A stretch of 64,000 nucleotides of DNA from Thuidium tamariscinum (taxonomy: Eukaryota > Streptophyta > Bryopsida > Hypnales > Thuidiaceae), in the NCBI GenBank assembly GCA_947034885.2, contig OX344755.2:23629052-23693051 (forward strand), given 5' to 3'. The position numbers and the translations under genes are program-made. This document shows positions 1 to 11,630 of the stretch, in pieces. Within the stretch, counting starts at the first letter, position 1; each line of letters begins with the position of its first letter. A model generated the notes under the pieces. It was not told the origin of the DNA. It saw nothing but the letters and a program-made list of their open reading frames with translations, and searched no databases.

Positions 1-310
1 ATCTCTTCTAACCTTGGTTGGAAAGAGCCATATCCTATACATTGGGTATGGGTCCTTGGTCGGGAATAGGTGGTTCTACCTTATATAGTGATCTCAAGCT
101 GCGGGCAATAGAAGAAGAGGCGAAAGTTGAGAATGAGAAGATGGGAGGGCAGGTATGGAAAGAATGATTGGGAAGGCGGGTATGGAAAGGGTGAGGTGGG
201 TGGGCTAGGGGGTGGGATTTGGAGTCGCTAGGCTGGGCGGGGCAACATGAACAGAGCAGCTTGGGCAAGGCCGAATGCCACGAGTATCCTGTTCTGCTCG
301 AAGGGGGTAC
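1..310. repeat. Inverted, diverged copy of the C-rich unit-end block
   Basis: This G-rich stretch resembles the reverse complement of the C-rich blocks at 20611-20816 and 42811-43020. Shared pieces include a GGTGGGTGGGCTA-like run near 200 and a GGGGGTACTTAA run near 305. No protein was recognised in it. It probably belongs to a repeat family that ends the tandem units, and its opposite orientation suggests another element copy or an inverted neighbouring unit outside the window. Confidence 0.5.
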
Positions 311-959
311 TTAACTCCTAAATACCCAAGGCCTGTTTTGAGCTTCTTGGAATTTGCTTTAAATTGAACAAAAATTGAACATTTTGATAAGTGGAATCCA
401 TTTTTTTTCAATTGTAACCGTATCATTTCAAAGTAGACATGTTAGAGATGACATAGGAAAAGTAAACACAACAATATCACTCATGAATTAAAAGATTATA
501 ATGTTTGATCATGAGGGTGTAAAAACTAAGAAAATCTTTGAGCTCTCTTTTTGCATGTCAAATCTAAAAAGTTGGTCACCAAAAACATATGAGGTTGAAG
601 GGCCTAATTAACAAGCATAAACCCAATCAACTTTTGGCTTCTCAAAATCTACTCTACAATTTTTTTATATGAATTTTTAATGTGATTTTTTCTCTAAGAT
701 CTAGTGTATTTGAGGCTCATTTTCAAGAGTCCTTAACACTATGGAATGCCAAGATTGCAATGGGTACCCTTGCACAAAGTCTTGAGTAGAAAAAGCATAA
801 TCATTCATTTTAGAAATCGGATTATTGATGGTAAAACTAGACTTCAAAAAGAATCTTCCAAAAATGTAAACTATTAAAAATAGAAATTTGGTAAGGTTTT
901 ATTTAACTTCAAAGTTTCTTCAACACCACTTTTGGATGCCTTGGGCATTTAGGGGTTAA
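311..959. mobile_element. MITE, family A copy 1 (TTA target site)
   Basis: The element has terminal inverted repeats TTAACTCCTAAATACCCAAGG (left, 311) and CCTTGGGCATTTAGGGGTTAA (right, ending 959). The interior is AT-rich and non-coding. The same family, in the opposite orientation, lies in intron 1 of all three ROCO copies. A 3-bp TTA/TAA site with CCCCTAAA-like termini suggests a PIF/Harbinger-type non-autonomous element; this class assignment is inference. Confidence 0.75.
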
Positions 960-1220
960 TGTCTCTTGAGTAATTGTGCTCAGTTATTCAATGCATGTGT
1001 GCATACTTTGTTAATTGTCCCGGAGTAGCTTCATTACATTGTTTTCTTTTTCTTTTTTGAAACAAATGGAAATCCATTGCAAGATAACACCAAAACAAGA
1101 TAGCTAAGTGAGAAGCTGGACAATCACAAACACATGATGTTTCTATAGGAAAAGGACATATGTGAAATTGTAGACTCTCCACAAGGTGATGAGAAAGTGT
1201 CAAAAGGTACCCTTGCATAA
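960..1220 (-). mobile_element. Fossil LINE 3' tail
   Basis: From about 1045 the sequence shows a T-rich run, then GAAACAAATGGAAATCCATTG and a diverged continuation. This matches the 3' end of the LINE at 29976-31092 read on the minus strand. The preceding 80 bases are an AT-shifted relative of 26550-26640. A related copy lies at 44531-44790. Only the tail is visible and no coding sequence remains. Confidence 0.6.
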
Positions 1221-1806
1221 CATTTATTTTGTTTGAAGAAGAATTTTTTCTCTATTTTTGGACTTCCTTAGACTCCCTAATGTCAAAACATTCATCCTCA
1301 AAGTACTAGTAGTTAAATGAAGGAGGTTATAACAAGTGTTGTTTTATATTTGGAAAGCACCCTTGAAGCACTTTTTATTGATGATTATAGACTGGAAAAC
1401 TAAAATATATTTTTTAGAACTTTGAGAATATTCATACAAGGACTATCTTAATTTTTGTTAAAGATTCCCACTTTAAAATAGCTTAGTAGGCTTTAGAAAT
1501 AGAGTGGCTTGTCAAACTTTAGGAGCTCTCTAGAGACCCCAAAATTTCTCTAATGAGTAGTTAATGTGCTTGGTGTCTATGCAAGCTCCTAGTAGAATCA
1601 TTTGCCAACAATAAGACTCCTAGCCCCTAAATTCTTGGTGAGAAGCTTCACCCTCAAACATAAATTGCAATACACACTTCTCTAGGAAGTTACTTCCAAT
1701 TTCCAAGCAATTTTTTAGTTCAAACAAGGACAAGTAAAATGCATCTCCCTTGCGCAAGTCAAGGCATTCAATAGCATTGTCCATAGATTTTGCTTTCAAT
1801 TCACTA
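1221..1806. other. AT-rich spacer shared with the unit 3 flank
   Basis: No gene was recognised. The stretch aligns by eye with 44791-45375, so it is part of an older duplicated block that unit 2 lacks. The short open frames here have no conserved motif. Confidence 0.55.
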
Positions 1807-2505
1807 AAGGTGAATGCAAGAAACACTTGTACTATTTTGTATCACACAATATGAGTTGATCAGTTTTTGGGCCATTACTTTTGATTTTTGATTCTAAATG
1901 ACTCAAGATTTATAGGAAAGGTACTCATGACAATTATACACTTTGCCTAATTTTCATTTAATTTAGAAAAATCCTTTATTCTTTAAAAATAGACTCCGAT
2001 TGAATATTATACTTGCAAATTTGGAGGTTTTTAGTACTATTTAAACCCTTCAAAAACTAATTTTGAGGTGACATTTGAAAAAATTGGTCTTTCAATAGAT
2101 TTGCAACTAATGAAAAAAAGAATTTTAAGAATAATTAATTTTATGTGGTGTAGAAATCCACAAAGTGAGCATCTTTTTGTGTGCATTTTGAAACATGTAA
2201 AAAATGATTTTGGTAAGTTTTTTAGTGAATGACCATGTCCATTAGGTTATTGCAACTAGAAACATTTTATTTTATTTTTTAAAAATTATCCTATTTTTTA
2301 ATAATTAAAACATTAAAATATGTCTTTTCTTGAGGTTTGGCACTTTTCAAGTTCTCCTACTTCGAGATTTTTTTAACAAATTTCCTTCAGTGGTTTTCTT
2401 CATTTAAAGATATATATACAGTAGATATTCAAAAGAAATTTAGAAAAAAAAATAAAAAATCATACAAACACAACAAATAATACCAGTGTTTCTTGCATTC
2501 ACCCC
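1807..2505. mobile_element. Foldback element, family E
   Basis: GGTGAATGCAAGAAACACTT near 1810 recurs inverted as AGTGTTTCTTGCATTCACCC near 2486, giving terminal inverted repeats of about 30 bases round a 700-bp AT-rich interior. Unit 3 has the matching element at about 45375-46090. Unit 2 keeps only the right part (20823-21300). Another left end starts at 48056. No coding capacity; superfamily unknown. Confidence 0.65.
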
Positions 2506-3878
2506 TAATTGATTGATTTAGTTGTAGGAAGTTCAAATTGGTATTTGGAGATTAAATATGAATAATACTTAATCGCGTGAAAATGTAGGTTTACAAAGTC
2601 AATCATTCAGGGTAAAGAAATTAAACACATATATATTTAGGTTCCTAAAGCAAAATTTCTCCTACAAACAAGTAGCCATCAACAAGAAAGCTTTTCCATA
2701 GCTTGAGAGTTAGAAACATGGTTGAAGTCTACGGTTGTCTATAGAAACAAAACCTTGCATATTCTTATGGTGAAGGTAAGAGCAATTTGATTCAAAAAAC
2801 TTGTTTGATGTTACCATGAATACCTACAAAGTCAAAACTTGAATCTTCATACAGTTCTTGATTTTAAATGTTTTAAAGTTTTACTAAAAAAATTTAATTC
2901 TAATAATTTAGTTTTGATTCTACTTTTATTTTTTTCAAAATTGTCAAAATTGTAATGTTTTGTGACAATCATTAGGGGAGTTTTTGGACCTCTAAGACGT
3001 TGCAAGTTTCCAAACTATAGGAACATTGCCTTGTCATTAGTTTGATGTGGTCAGATGACTATCAAATCTAGTATTGGTATATAATTAATTAAATTAATCA
3101 TTAAATTAATTATTAAATATTATTAAGTATTTTCAAAGATCAAATTTTAGTTCCTTAATATTTTTTGAACTTTTTAAAAATATTTAAATTTAAAAAATAT
3201 TATGATTATTGTTTTTAAAATTTTAAAATTTAGATCTAATACTATTTGTTTGTAGCATTGGGATTATTTTAGGGACTAACCCTAAAACAATCTTCTATAA
3301 GCCCGGAAACTCTTTTAATGCTGAAAATAGAATTGAAAGTTGAAAATACATTGCTCTTGAACTTTTTCTTTTGAATTTCTCTTGTTATGAGCTCAAAGAA
3401 TACATCACATACACTATGATGTCTTTCACTATTATATCCATATTCCTTAAAAATTTCACACTATTATAAGTATTTTGTAATTATTATGATTTTTATAAGG
3501 AAATTTCTTGAAAGAATCATATAAAGTTTAATTTCATTTTTCTATTTATAAAAAAATGAAATTCAAGAATAACATAATCCCTAAAGTGCTTTGACGTCCA
3601 ATTTTTAGATGATGTACAGATTGAAACTTAGATTCCCTCTCACTATAGCTTAGAGGAAAGTCATCCTATTTTTAAGAGATAATTTATGAAGTTGTTGACC
3701 TATTCAAGGATTGTATTGGTGTTATTAGACTACATATTTTTCCAAAATTACAAATGTGGATGTATGTCAAGTGGTTAACCAAGCCAAGATTGCATTGATC
3801 CAAGTGTAAACTTGCCAATCACCACTCAAACAAAATTCAAATCCTTCTCCACATAAATATAGAGACTTGCATGCTTTA
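2506..3878. other. AT-rich 5' flank of unit 1
   Basis: The sequence is non-coding and homologous to 21300-22740 (unit 2) and 46090-47318 (unit 3). It has long A/T runs and many small indels between copies. I see no gene, RNA or conserved motif. Confidence 0.6.
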
Positions 3879-4822
3879 ACCCCTAAAGGTTTTGACTATG
3901 TTTTCACCAAAAATGCTCCAAAACTGCCATTTCTAATACAAGTGCAATGTTTTTCTTAAAAACACATTTTTGACTCATATAACCGTAGGATCTTGTAGTA
4001 AGGTGGTTTGTAAACATGTCGAAATAATTTCAGAAATGTACACCGTGTAGATTGCAAGATATAAGCATTTGAATTGACAAAAATTGTTTTTTTATCCCTG
4101 CGAAAATCTGGGAAGCTGAACTTCTCAAGGTCACATTTGTGTGGAAAAAAATTCAAAATGGTGGTTACTCTTTGAATTCATACTTCAATGCAAGTTGGCT
4201 ACATTCTCAAAAAAATTCAAACCATTTAGAATTGTACAACATATAGGAAAAAATAAGTAAGTAGAAAGAAGTAAAAAATGAGCCAAAATACTAAATTGTG
4301 AACATTTTATTCATAGAATTGAAAATTTTCAATCCCAATGGATAAAATGTTTAAATAAACAATCTACACCTTTTGTTTTTATTTTTTTCCAAAAATATAA
4401 AAAATTGAATGAAATGAAGAATTTCAAACTTTTTTTGTGCTGTAGAGATTCTGTAACTAGCCGCGAACTACCCCAAACTCAATATCTTCATAACTTTTGA
4501 TTCATTGATCGGAATGGATTGATTCAAAGCTTCACATGTCTGTATAAACCTAAAAAACCAATTTGAAATTTCACTTTTAAGAAAAAAGTTTTTTGAAGAA
4601 GTTTTTTCAGCTGCCCGGACTGCCCGCCTAGTAAAGAAAACAACATATCTTGCCATAACTTTTGGACTGTGAAGTCAAAAGTTATGAAAATTGTCGGGCC
4701 TTAAAACTACTCCTTGGGCACACATTGTATCAAAATTTCAAACCAAAAAATAAAAACTCCATCCGTAGTGAGCTGCCCAAAAAATTTATAATCTCAAAAA
4801 ACGTTGTTCAAGGCTTTAGGGG
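3879..4822. mobile_element. MITE B, unit-1-specific insertion with empty sites
   Basis: The termini ACCCCTAAAGG and CTTTAGGGGT are inverted. TTA precedes the left end (3876-3878) and follows the right end (4823-4825). The paralogous positions near 22740 in unit 2 and 47318 in unit 3 read straight through as GCATGCTTTAAAATAGAAAT, which is an exact empty site with one TTA. The insertion therefore postdates the unit duplication, or was never in the other lineages. No transposase is visible. Confidence 0.88.
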
Positions 4823-4825
4823 TTA

Positions 4826-5640
4826 AAATAGAAATGGGGTTGTTTGTTGTCCCTTTTAACATCTCCTACTTCCAATGATGGTACAAGAAAGTTAAAAACA
4901 TTCAAGATATCCTTTATAAGTCCATCTCTAGTTTTCATGTTGTCATTTCCCATTGACCTTATATAAGTTAATTGCATTTAATAATCAATTAGGTACATTC
5001 CACCAATCTAGACTAGAAGCCTTGCAAATTCAAACTTTTCATCAATTCACATATTAGAGGTCTAGAGGTATGAACAGTATATGGAAGTTGAGCATGCCTT
5101 CATCTAACATGAAAATTGCAAACTATAGTACAAGCAAAATTTATCCCACTACATTAATTGCTACCTTGCAACTTCAAATGTACAAAATGCTATTTCAAAA
5201 CCTTCATGAGGTAACTTAATGAAGAGTTTTCTAATTCAATAGTTCAAACCAAATGAAGAAGATTCATTGAATGAAACAGAGCAAGAATTGAATCCAACTT
5301 CGTCTCAAATGCGTTAGGAATAGATCCAGTTCCACCAAAAAACTAGAATTTCTCAAACTCTCAAACCCCTCGACTACGTAAAACCCAAGACCAAATCGAT
5401 AGCGGAGGCATTACTCATGGATCCATACTTGAAAGTAGACATGTCAGACATTCTTTTGATAGTCCTTTTTTTTCTATGCCAGCCCGATATCATTTTGTAA
5501 TACTGGAATAGTTCATCAAAAAGGGTCCGGGTACTTTCAATTGAGGATTTGGGCTCAGAATCATGGCACCCACAACATAGAATAGAGAGAAAGTAGCACG
5601 TTAGGCAATCAGAATTGAGTCCTTTCACATTCGATTCTTG
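4826..5640. other. Upstream flank of unit 1, homologous to units 2 and 3
   Basis: This non-coding sequence aligns with 22745-23580 and 47322-48050. No gene was recognised. GC content rises towards the right end. Confidence 0.55.
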
Positions 5641-5925
5641 GGCTAGGACGAGGTCATATTGCTACTGTACCTACAGGCATCAATTGTCAGGAGGTTTTCA
5701 TGAATTTTGAGAATCGAGGTAATTTGCCGCGTAACACAACATCTGGAGGAAATTTGGGCGAAGTGATTTCAAGGTTTTATGTGGGGTCTGTTACTTTCAA
5801 ATGAGGATGTGGGTTCAGAATCGCAGCATCCACAAACTAGAATAGAGAGAAAGAAGAGCGTTTGGCAAATCGAAGGAAACCCTAATTGCGTCCTTTCACA
5901 TTCGATTCTTGGGCTAGGATGACAT
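5530..5925. repeat. Local direct duplication of about 120 bp
   Basis: The segment at about 5530-5650 recurs at about 5800-5925. Both copies contain the string TCCTTTCACATTCGATTCTT followed by GGGCTAGGA. The second copy resembles the unit 2 sequence near 23525 in keeping an extra GAAGGAAACCCTAATT-like stretch. This is a unit-1-specific rearrangement in non-coding DNA. Confidence 0.7.
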
Positions 5926-7480
5926 TCTAATGTGAAAGACTAGACACAAGGAGTCTCGTATTTCAGTTCAGGACAGAATGGCAAGTTTTGACACATACAA
6001 TGTGAATGCTTGCGACATCGCCATAGCTTGAGAGTTGAAAACATCAGTGAAGGAGTGCTACCACATGAAGGACAAACCACTGACTCCATTTAGCAAACTT
6101 TGAGAGATAATGTCCAGAGTTGTGTATGGAAATGAACCCTTGCATGTTCTTGCTGCGAAAGTGGTTGGTATCGATGTTACAAGCGGCAGCTTCATTGCAG
6201 AGACTGGGCACGTGAACGCCTGCTCAAACTTCTCTTCGCGAGTTGCTTGATGCCTTCCTTCCAAAATAGCTCCCGATGCCTGACATCCAGCGCTTGCATA
6301 GTTCCTGTTTCCATGACGAAGTCGTCAGCTAAGAGCAATTTGACTCAAACTTATTTTGATGCTAAAGTGAATTGCGCTCGTGGTAAGCTCAAAACATTGC
6401 AATCGTGATCAGAAATAACTGCCGCGAATCCTCTCAATCAACGCTCAAAGGATTAACAGTATCGAGAACATGATAACCCAAACAGACACCCTTAACGAAC
6501 ACTACAGGTTAGAGTCTACACCTCGACCTTCACAAGAGGCGAGGTTACAAACAGGGCAGTGCACGAGATGCAGATATGGAAATTCACCAGAACGGGTGCT
6601 GACTTTAGAACTGAGAGCTGGTTCCGATAATTGAAAAACAGATGTTGGGCCCTCTCTGTGCGAAAAATGTACACAATGGACGGTAACATGGTCCCACATC
6701 AATCAGGGGATCTTGCATTCTTGCACCTGGTGTGTGTACATTCCCACAGAGAATGCATTATGAGGCGGTTGAGTGAAAAAATAAGCGCTGATTGTCATGA
6801 TAGCTGCACAATTGGATCCGTAAGCATCCGCAATCATGTGGTGAGGGCCAACACGCAGTTCAACGGTGAATGTGAAGTCAGTCCTCACTCAACGATTCTT
6901 GCGATGGTTGATGCAGCCGATCAATCTTGTGGAAGGCAACTTCAGCATTGTGGGATTGCGTCCGATTTGAAAATTCGCTAGCCGATTGCGAGGTAATACG
7001 GTTGGGACGTGAGCCAGAGTATCCACATTAGTAGAGGTCATATTCTTGTCTTAATCTAGAACAAGCGTTCGCAGGTCTGTCTGGGATTTCACGGGAGTGG
7101 GCCTTTTCACTTTCTCGCAACCAACAACCGATCCTCTTGCGGCTGCTTTAGGATTGGCAGACATCTCCGCCAATCATGCGACGCATGCCGTGCATATAGT
7201 CGGGAGAACCGATATGATCAACTGTCGGACGTTGGGTGGTGAACTACATGAAAATCGATGAGAACGAGTACGCCATTGTGTTGACGTCCAACAAGCTGTC
7301 GGCTCTGAAGATCTGGGTTCCACCTCTATTTCAAGCTGCTCCTGGGCTAAGATCACCGGGTCGCTGTTTAGGATGTGCTCGCCAAGTGTGCCAAATCCAA
7401 GGGTGCCAGTGCCATGACTGCCCATTTGACCTGACTAAGCTTGTAGCTCAACAATCCAGAGTTGATGCTCGTCCCCCCCG
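5926..7480. other. Unit-1-specific, GC-richer segment of unknown origin
   Basis: This segment has no counterpart at the same place in units 2 and 3. Part of it (about 6010-6070 and 6330-6370) is a less AT-rich relative of 2690-2830. The frame near 7095-7255 stays open for about 50 codons with ordinary amino-acid composition, but I do not recognise the product and other frames are also partly open. It may be a captured gene fragment or an old transposon interior. Confidence 0.4.
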
Positions 7481-9790
7481 TTCGCGGGCGTTCCGACAGT
7501 ATCAAGAATGCAACCAGGGCACACACAATCCGGGAGATCTCAACGTAACAAACAAACCATCTAACTTATGGTATGGATTTCTTTACATTTTTGGTTTCCC
7601 ATTTCCTAATTTTCATGTCATTTTCGTTTATGAATTTCCATCCCATGCATTTCTCTGTCATTGTTGGAACTGTGTAAGTTATTCCAGCCGGGTTCACGAG
7701 GTTGGCCCATTTTTCAGGCCTGCTGGACTTCCTGCCGATATTCATTTGGATCAAAGATTTACCTGCAGATATAAGTTCTTACGTCAATCACTTTGCAGAT
7801 TTCGTGGATGTGCGCTTGCTGAGCATGTGATCTAGTGGCGCTCTTTTGGGTCTTCGGCAATGTTGGGTACCCGTGCATTAGGAGCCCTCTGCAATTGAGA
7901 GCTCTGAATGATGTTTGAGAGGGCCGAAATGTGAGACATTCGAAAATCCCTATGAAGAGTTTGCCGCAAACAGTAAGTGAGAAAGATTAGTGGGTTCCAC
8001 GCTCAGGATTGGTACGTGCCACTGAACAGGAGCCAAGTCTGAATATCAAATTAATTCCTTCGCTCGATCGTCTTTCCTTCTACTTTGCCATTCTTTGAAA
8101 CCCCATGGATTTGTAAAATGAGACGAAGTCATACGATAAATACGTCCGCAGGCATGATATATAGTTTCTTCTTGAGGTTTGGATTCCTTCGACGTACCTG
8201 GATGTCAATGCCTCATTTCTTCTTGGAGCTAGAGTAAAATGATCCATCAACCTCCGTAGGCAGAGGGTTTGGGGTTTGGCATTAAGTTATGTGCCAGAAA
8301 GAGCTCCCACAAAGTCTCGTGCTGCTCTCCTCAAGTACTCATTTGAAGTCCACTCGAGTCACTATTGGAACCTGGAGATGAATGATGAGGGGTTTCCCTA
8401 AATTATATGAACATGAGAATCTAGCCGATCCAGGGACTAACATACCAGCTCAAGGAACACTTTGTTTGCAAATATTCGATAACTCAAAGGGTACCCATAT
8501 GTTTCAAAATGTAATTAATATTGAAGTATCTTGTTCAAATAACTAACTCTTCAAAACTGACTACTCTAAGAAAGTAAAAGAAAACTCTCATGAAATCACC
8601 ATAAATAAAGCTTAAAAGTTTTGAGCCTTCAATGAAACATAAAAGAAAAAAGTTCTTGTGGAATTTACAAATTTTAATCCCAAGATGATTATCGAATCAA
8701 AGAAATTTGAATTTTTTACTTGAAATTTCATTGATAAATATGGATTGTACAGCAGTAGAGATAGGATCTATTGATCATGTATTAATACAACTTTTGTTTC
8801 TTAAGGTCCTTATCCTTGGATTCCGTCGATGATTGAGCTTTACCTCGGAGAGGGTCTACCCGGAGTCGGTGAAATCCCGAAGAACTGTTATTATGTCGTC
8901 ATCGCCTCTTTTACAATGATCTCGAGAACATTTTCATGATCCCAATTTTCGTGCGACGTGAGTCCTTGCACTTCATATTTGCTGAAGCAATACAGTCATC
9001 CTCTCCAACGAAATTCTTAAACCTTGCAAAAGGAAGACGCTTGTTTGAATTTATTCAGGAGTCATTGAGCTTTTGACTTTCGTAAACGTTTTGCGCTTGT
9101 GCGGTGGAACTTTGGAAAATCGGGAGTTCTTCGTGAACTTGAATTTTCACTGCGTCTGCGATACACTGGATTTGGATCGGCCAAGTTATAAAATTTCGTC
9201 GTCAGAGGGGTCACTCAGGCACATACTGCCATTGGGATTATGTTCTGAACTCTTCAAATGATCAAAGGCGCAGTCACAAATTAGAATTCATAGAAATGCA
9301 TTTCAGAAGATTATTGTTGTGTTCAAATTTCATTTGGTCTACGGTTTTCAATGCCGAACTGTGGTAGGGATCTGGCTACGGGTCCAAGTGTTCTTGTGTC
9401 CATTGATTTTCTGCACCACCTTGTCTGATAATTAATGTCAACTGGAATGCGATCGTTTCATGCCCCGTCACCTGAAAATAATTTACTTGCTAGGAGTGCT
9501 GACGTGATCAATAGCTTGAGTTGTAGATATTCTCCCCAAGTAGCCTATGCACCAATTACTCTGAGAGGGATTCTTCGCATCAATAATTAAGAGATTTAGA
9601 ATGTGCAGAATTGAGGGGTAGTAATGCCAGGCAGGATAACTCACCAGTGTACTGTCCATTGCATAATTTATTCGCTTGTTTTCAATTTTGAGTCCCAAAT
9701 GTTGTCTGAATGGGGCTGGTAGTTCCTGGGTTCATCAAAGATTTGTAGCGTTTCAATATTCAGTGTAACTACCCCCTCGGAGACTAAAAT
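7481..9790. other. Conserved upstream block of unit 1
   Basis: This block is closely similar to 49600-52300 (unit 3) and more distantly to 23880-26250 (unit 2). No frame stays open in all three copies with conserved residues, so I treat it as non-coding duplicated DNA. It may hold distal control sequences for the ROCO gene, but no specific element was recognised. Confidence 0.5.
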
Positions 9791-10195
9791 GGAGAATGAA
9801 ACAAATGGAGAATGCAAACCCGCGTGAAGTCGATAATTCAGGGATTTCAGGCGAATCTGGTGCCATTAGATTGCATCCAAATCGTTGGTTGTACGTTCTT
9901 CCAAGTTTTGTCTGAATTTAGCTGGTGTACACCTCCTTCGAATCGATTGTTCGATTCCATCGCCATGCTCCGGGGCGTATCATTCTGGACTTGTTCTCCA
10001 GCCTGTGCTTGCTTGTAGAATAGGAGACATGATCAATTGGAATGTGCAGAGGAGGGCCTAGCGCAGCCCCTGTTTGTTCGTGTAGTCCTGCGCCCCGAGT
10101 GCTCCCCTTCCTCGCTTTTTCTGTTCCTGTGTCCGTGATCGTCCAGCCTCTGGCCTGACTGGCTTGTTTGGGTTTTGTTTTGCAATGGACCTGGG
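9791..10195 (+). mobile_element. LINE remnant with flipped interior (unit 1)
   Basis: The GAAACAAATGGAGAATGCAAAC end of a LINE tail is followed by sequence that appears reverse-complemented relative to unit 2. The right end reads GGCTTGTTTGGGTTTTGTTTTG and then TGCAATGG. The part encoding the LINE C-terminus, still present in units 2 and 3, has been deleted here. There is no functional open frame. Confidence 0.6.
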
Positions 10196-10439
10196 TGACG
10201 CAGCTCAAGCGTCAAGTGATCAAATCGGAGTCGATTAAATTATTGTGGTCGTCTGAGATATTTCTCACCCGCGCTGTGATTTACGAGGTCTTCATGAAGA
10301 AAAGGTCCTTCAGTTTAGCCAATCAAAAATTGATAAAAGGACCAAGAATCTGTCAATAAATAAATCTAAATGTATGACCTACAGGTCAATATTTGTGATT
10401 AATAAGTACTGAATTAACTTAACTTCGTTACAGTAAGTA

Positions 10440-10503
10440 TCGCGAGGAAAAAGTCAGATTTCATATCAGCACCCGCGAGGAAAAAGTCGGGATTCATTTC
10501 AGC
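10440..10503 (+). repeat. Short tandem duplication
   Basis: A unit of about 33 bp beginning CGCGAGGAAAAAGTC occurs twice in tandem in unit 1. Units 2 and 3 have one diverged copy at the equivalent position. Confidence 0.6.
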
Positions 10504-10524
10504 ACTTGCCGTGTATCTGCACTT

Positions 10525-10576
10525 GGAGCAGATTTTTTTTTTTTCCTCTTAAACAAATGAAACGGCGGAGCAGATT
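10525..10576 (-). mobile_element. Tiny 5'-truncated LINE insertion (unit 1)
   Basis: A T-run followed by CCTCTTAAACAAATGAAACGGC is flanked by the direct repeat GGAGCAGATT (10525-10534 and 10567-10576). It looks like a LINE 3' end of about 30 bp inserted in minus orientation. The same insertion is at 27531-27591 in unit 2. Unit 3 has a deletion across the site. Confidence 0.6.
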
Positions 10577-11095
10577 GTCTGCAAATTGGGTCCATTTGGG
10601 GCCCTCCAGGCTTGTTCGTGCATGCGTTGGCAACGTCATAAAATAACTTTTAATGGCATCAAGTGGGATGAATCGCTACCTGCTCCAACTTCCGAGCAAG
10701 GGTTGTACAGTACTTTACACAGTTGCGTGACCAGGGGGCCGACTGAATCTGGCAATCAGTGCGCTGGATTCGCGGGGAATAACTTATCGAAAAACGAGTT
10801 GCCTGTGCGTTACCGCGTTGAGTGCAATGACAGTTCACCAGTCACGGCGGTTCCAAATGCCACTGGCTGCCGTGTGGCAAGCCGGCATCTAGAACTTAAA
10901 TTTATGTTTTAGCAAGATGTGGGAGTTCACAAGCTTCTGCTAGACGTGCACAGCCCACGTTAGAGAGCACTCTTGTCATTTCTAGTCGACAGGCATCATC
11001 TCCACGAGTGCTTTGCTTCGCCGCAGCGGTGTAGGGTTGTGTAGAGTTTGCTGTTCGTCTTGAGGTGAGGAGAAGTGGCCTAAAGAGAAATCTGT

Positions 11096-11102
11096 TATAA
11101 AA
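11096..11102 (+). promoter_or_regulatory. Candidate TATA box, ROCO copy 1
   Basis: TATAAAA stands 535 bp before the chosen start codon, in a block conserved in all three copies (28298-28304 and 53954-53960). If it is used, transcription would start near 11130 and give a leader of roughly 500 nt. The assignment rests on motif and conservation only. Confidence 0.35.
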
Positions 11103-11630
11103 CATCTGAGGAATTACTGGTTCTTACACGGCTTGGCAAGCTTGTCTGGCCACATCGAAGGTGAGCAGTGCACTCCTGCTCGAGGATTCACTTCATGTCC
11201 CTTGCAAGTGACTGATACTTAGAGCACAGTTTGTGAGAGTAGTTGCTGTATCCCTCCCTTCCCTTCCTCATGCTTCGGCTGGATGAGGCTTTTGGTACGC
11301 AGTGCACACGACCTGTTGCAAGAACTTCGCTTGGTTGACACTGACGTGTTGCAAGCACATGACATCTGGCTTGTTTTTTTTGAAAGTAGGGGTTTTCTTT
11401 CAATTTGGTAGAGACGATTGAAGGTTGTTGACGCCGTGGTGTGTAACTTGGGAAGTACGTGGGTGAGGAATTTCGATTGCCTAGCAGGGAGGAGGGTGGA
11501 TGGGGTTTGCTGAACCAAAGCTAACAGACACGGTTGCAAGAATTGACCGTTTCTTATCATCGCGCCTTCTGTTCGTATGTTCGTGAGATTTTGCAGCAAA
11601 GAGCTCTGCATCGGGGTAGCCGAGGGGAAG

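Noticed and set aside
7236-7835. 199-codon plus-strand frame
   Set aside because: Its second half lies in the block shared with units 2 and 3, where the frame is not kept, and the product has no recognisable motif. It is probably chance in GC-richer DNA.
9918-10215. Basic-rich minus-strand frames near the LINE remnants
   Set aside because: They are read from the flipped LINE tail in the antisense direction and do not match the LINE protein.
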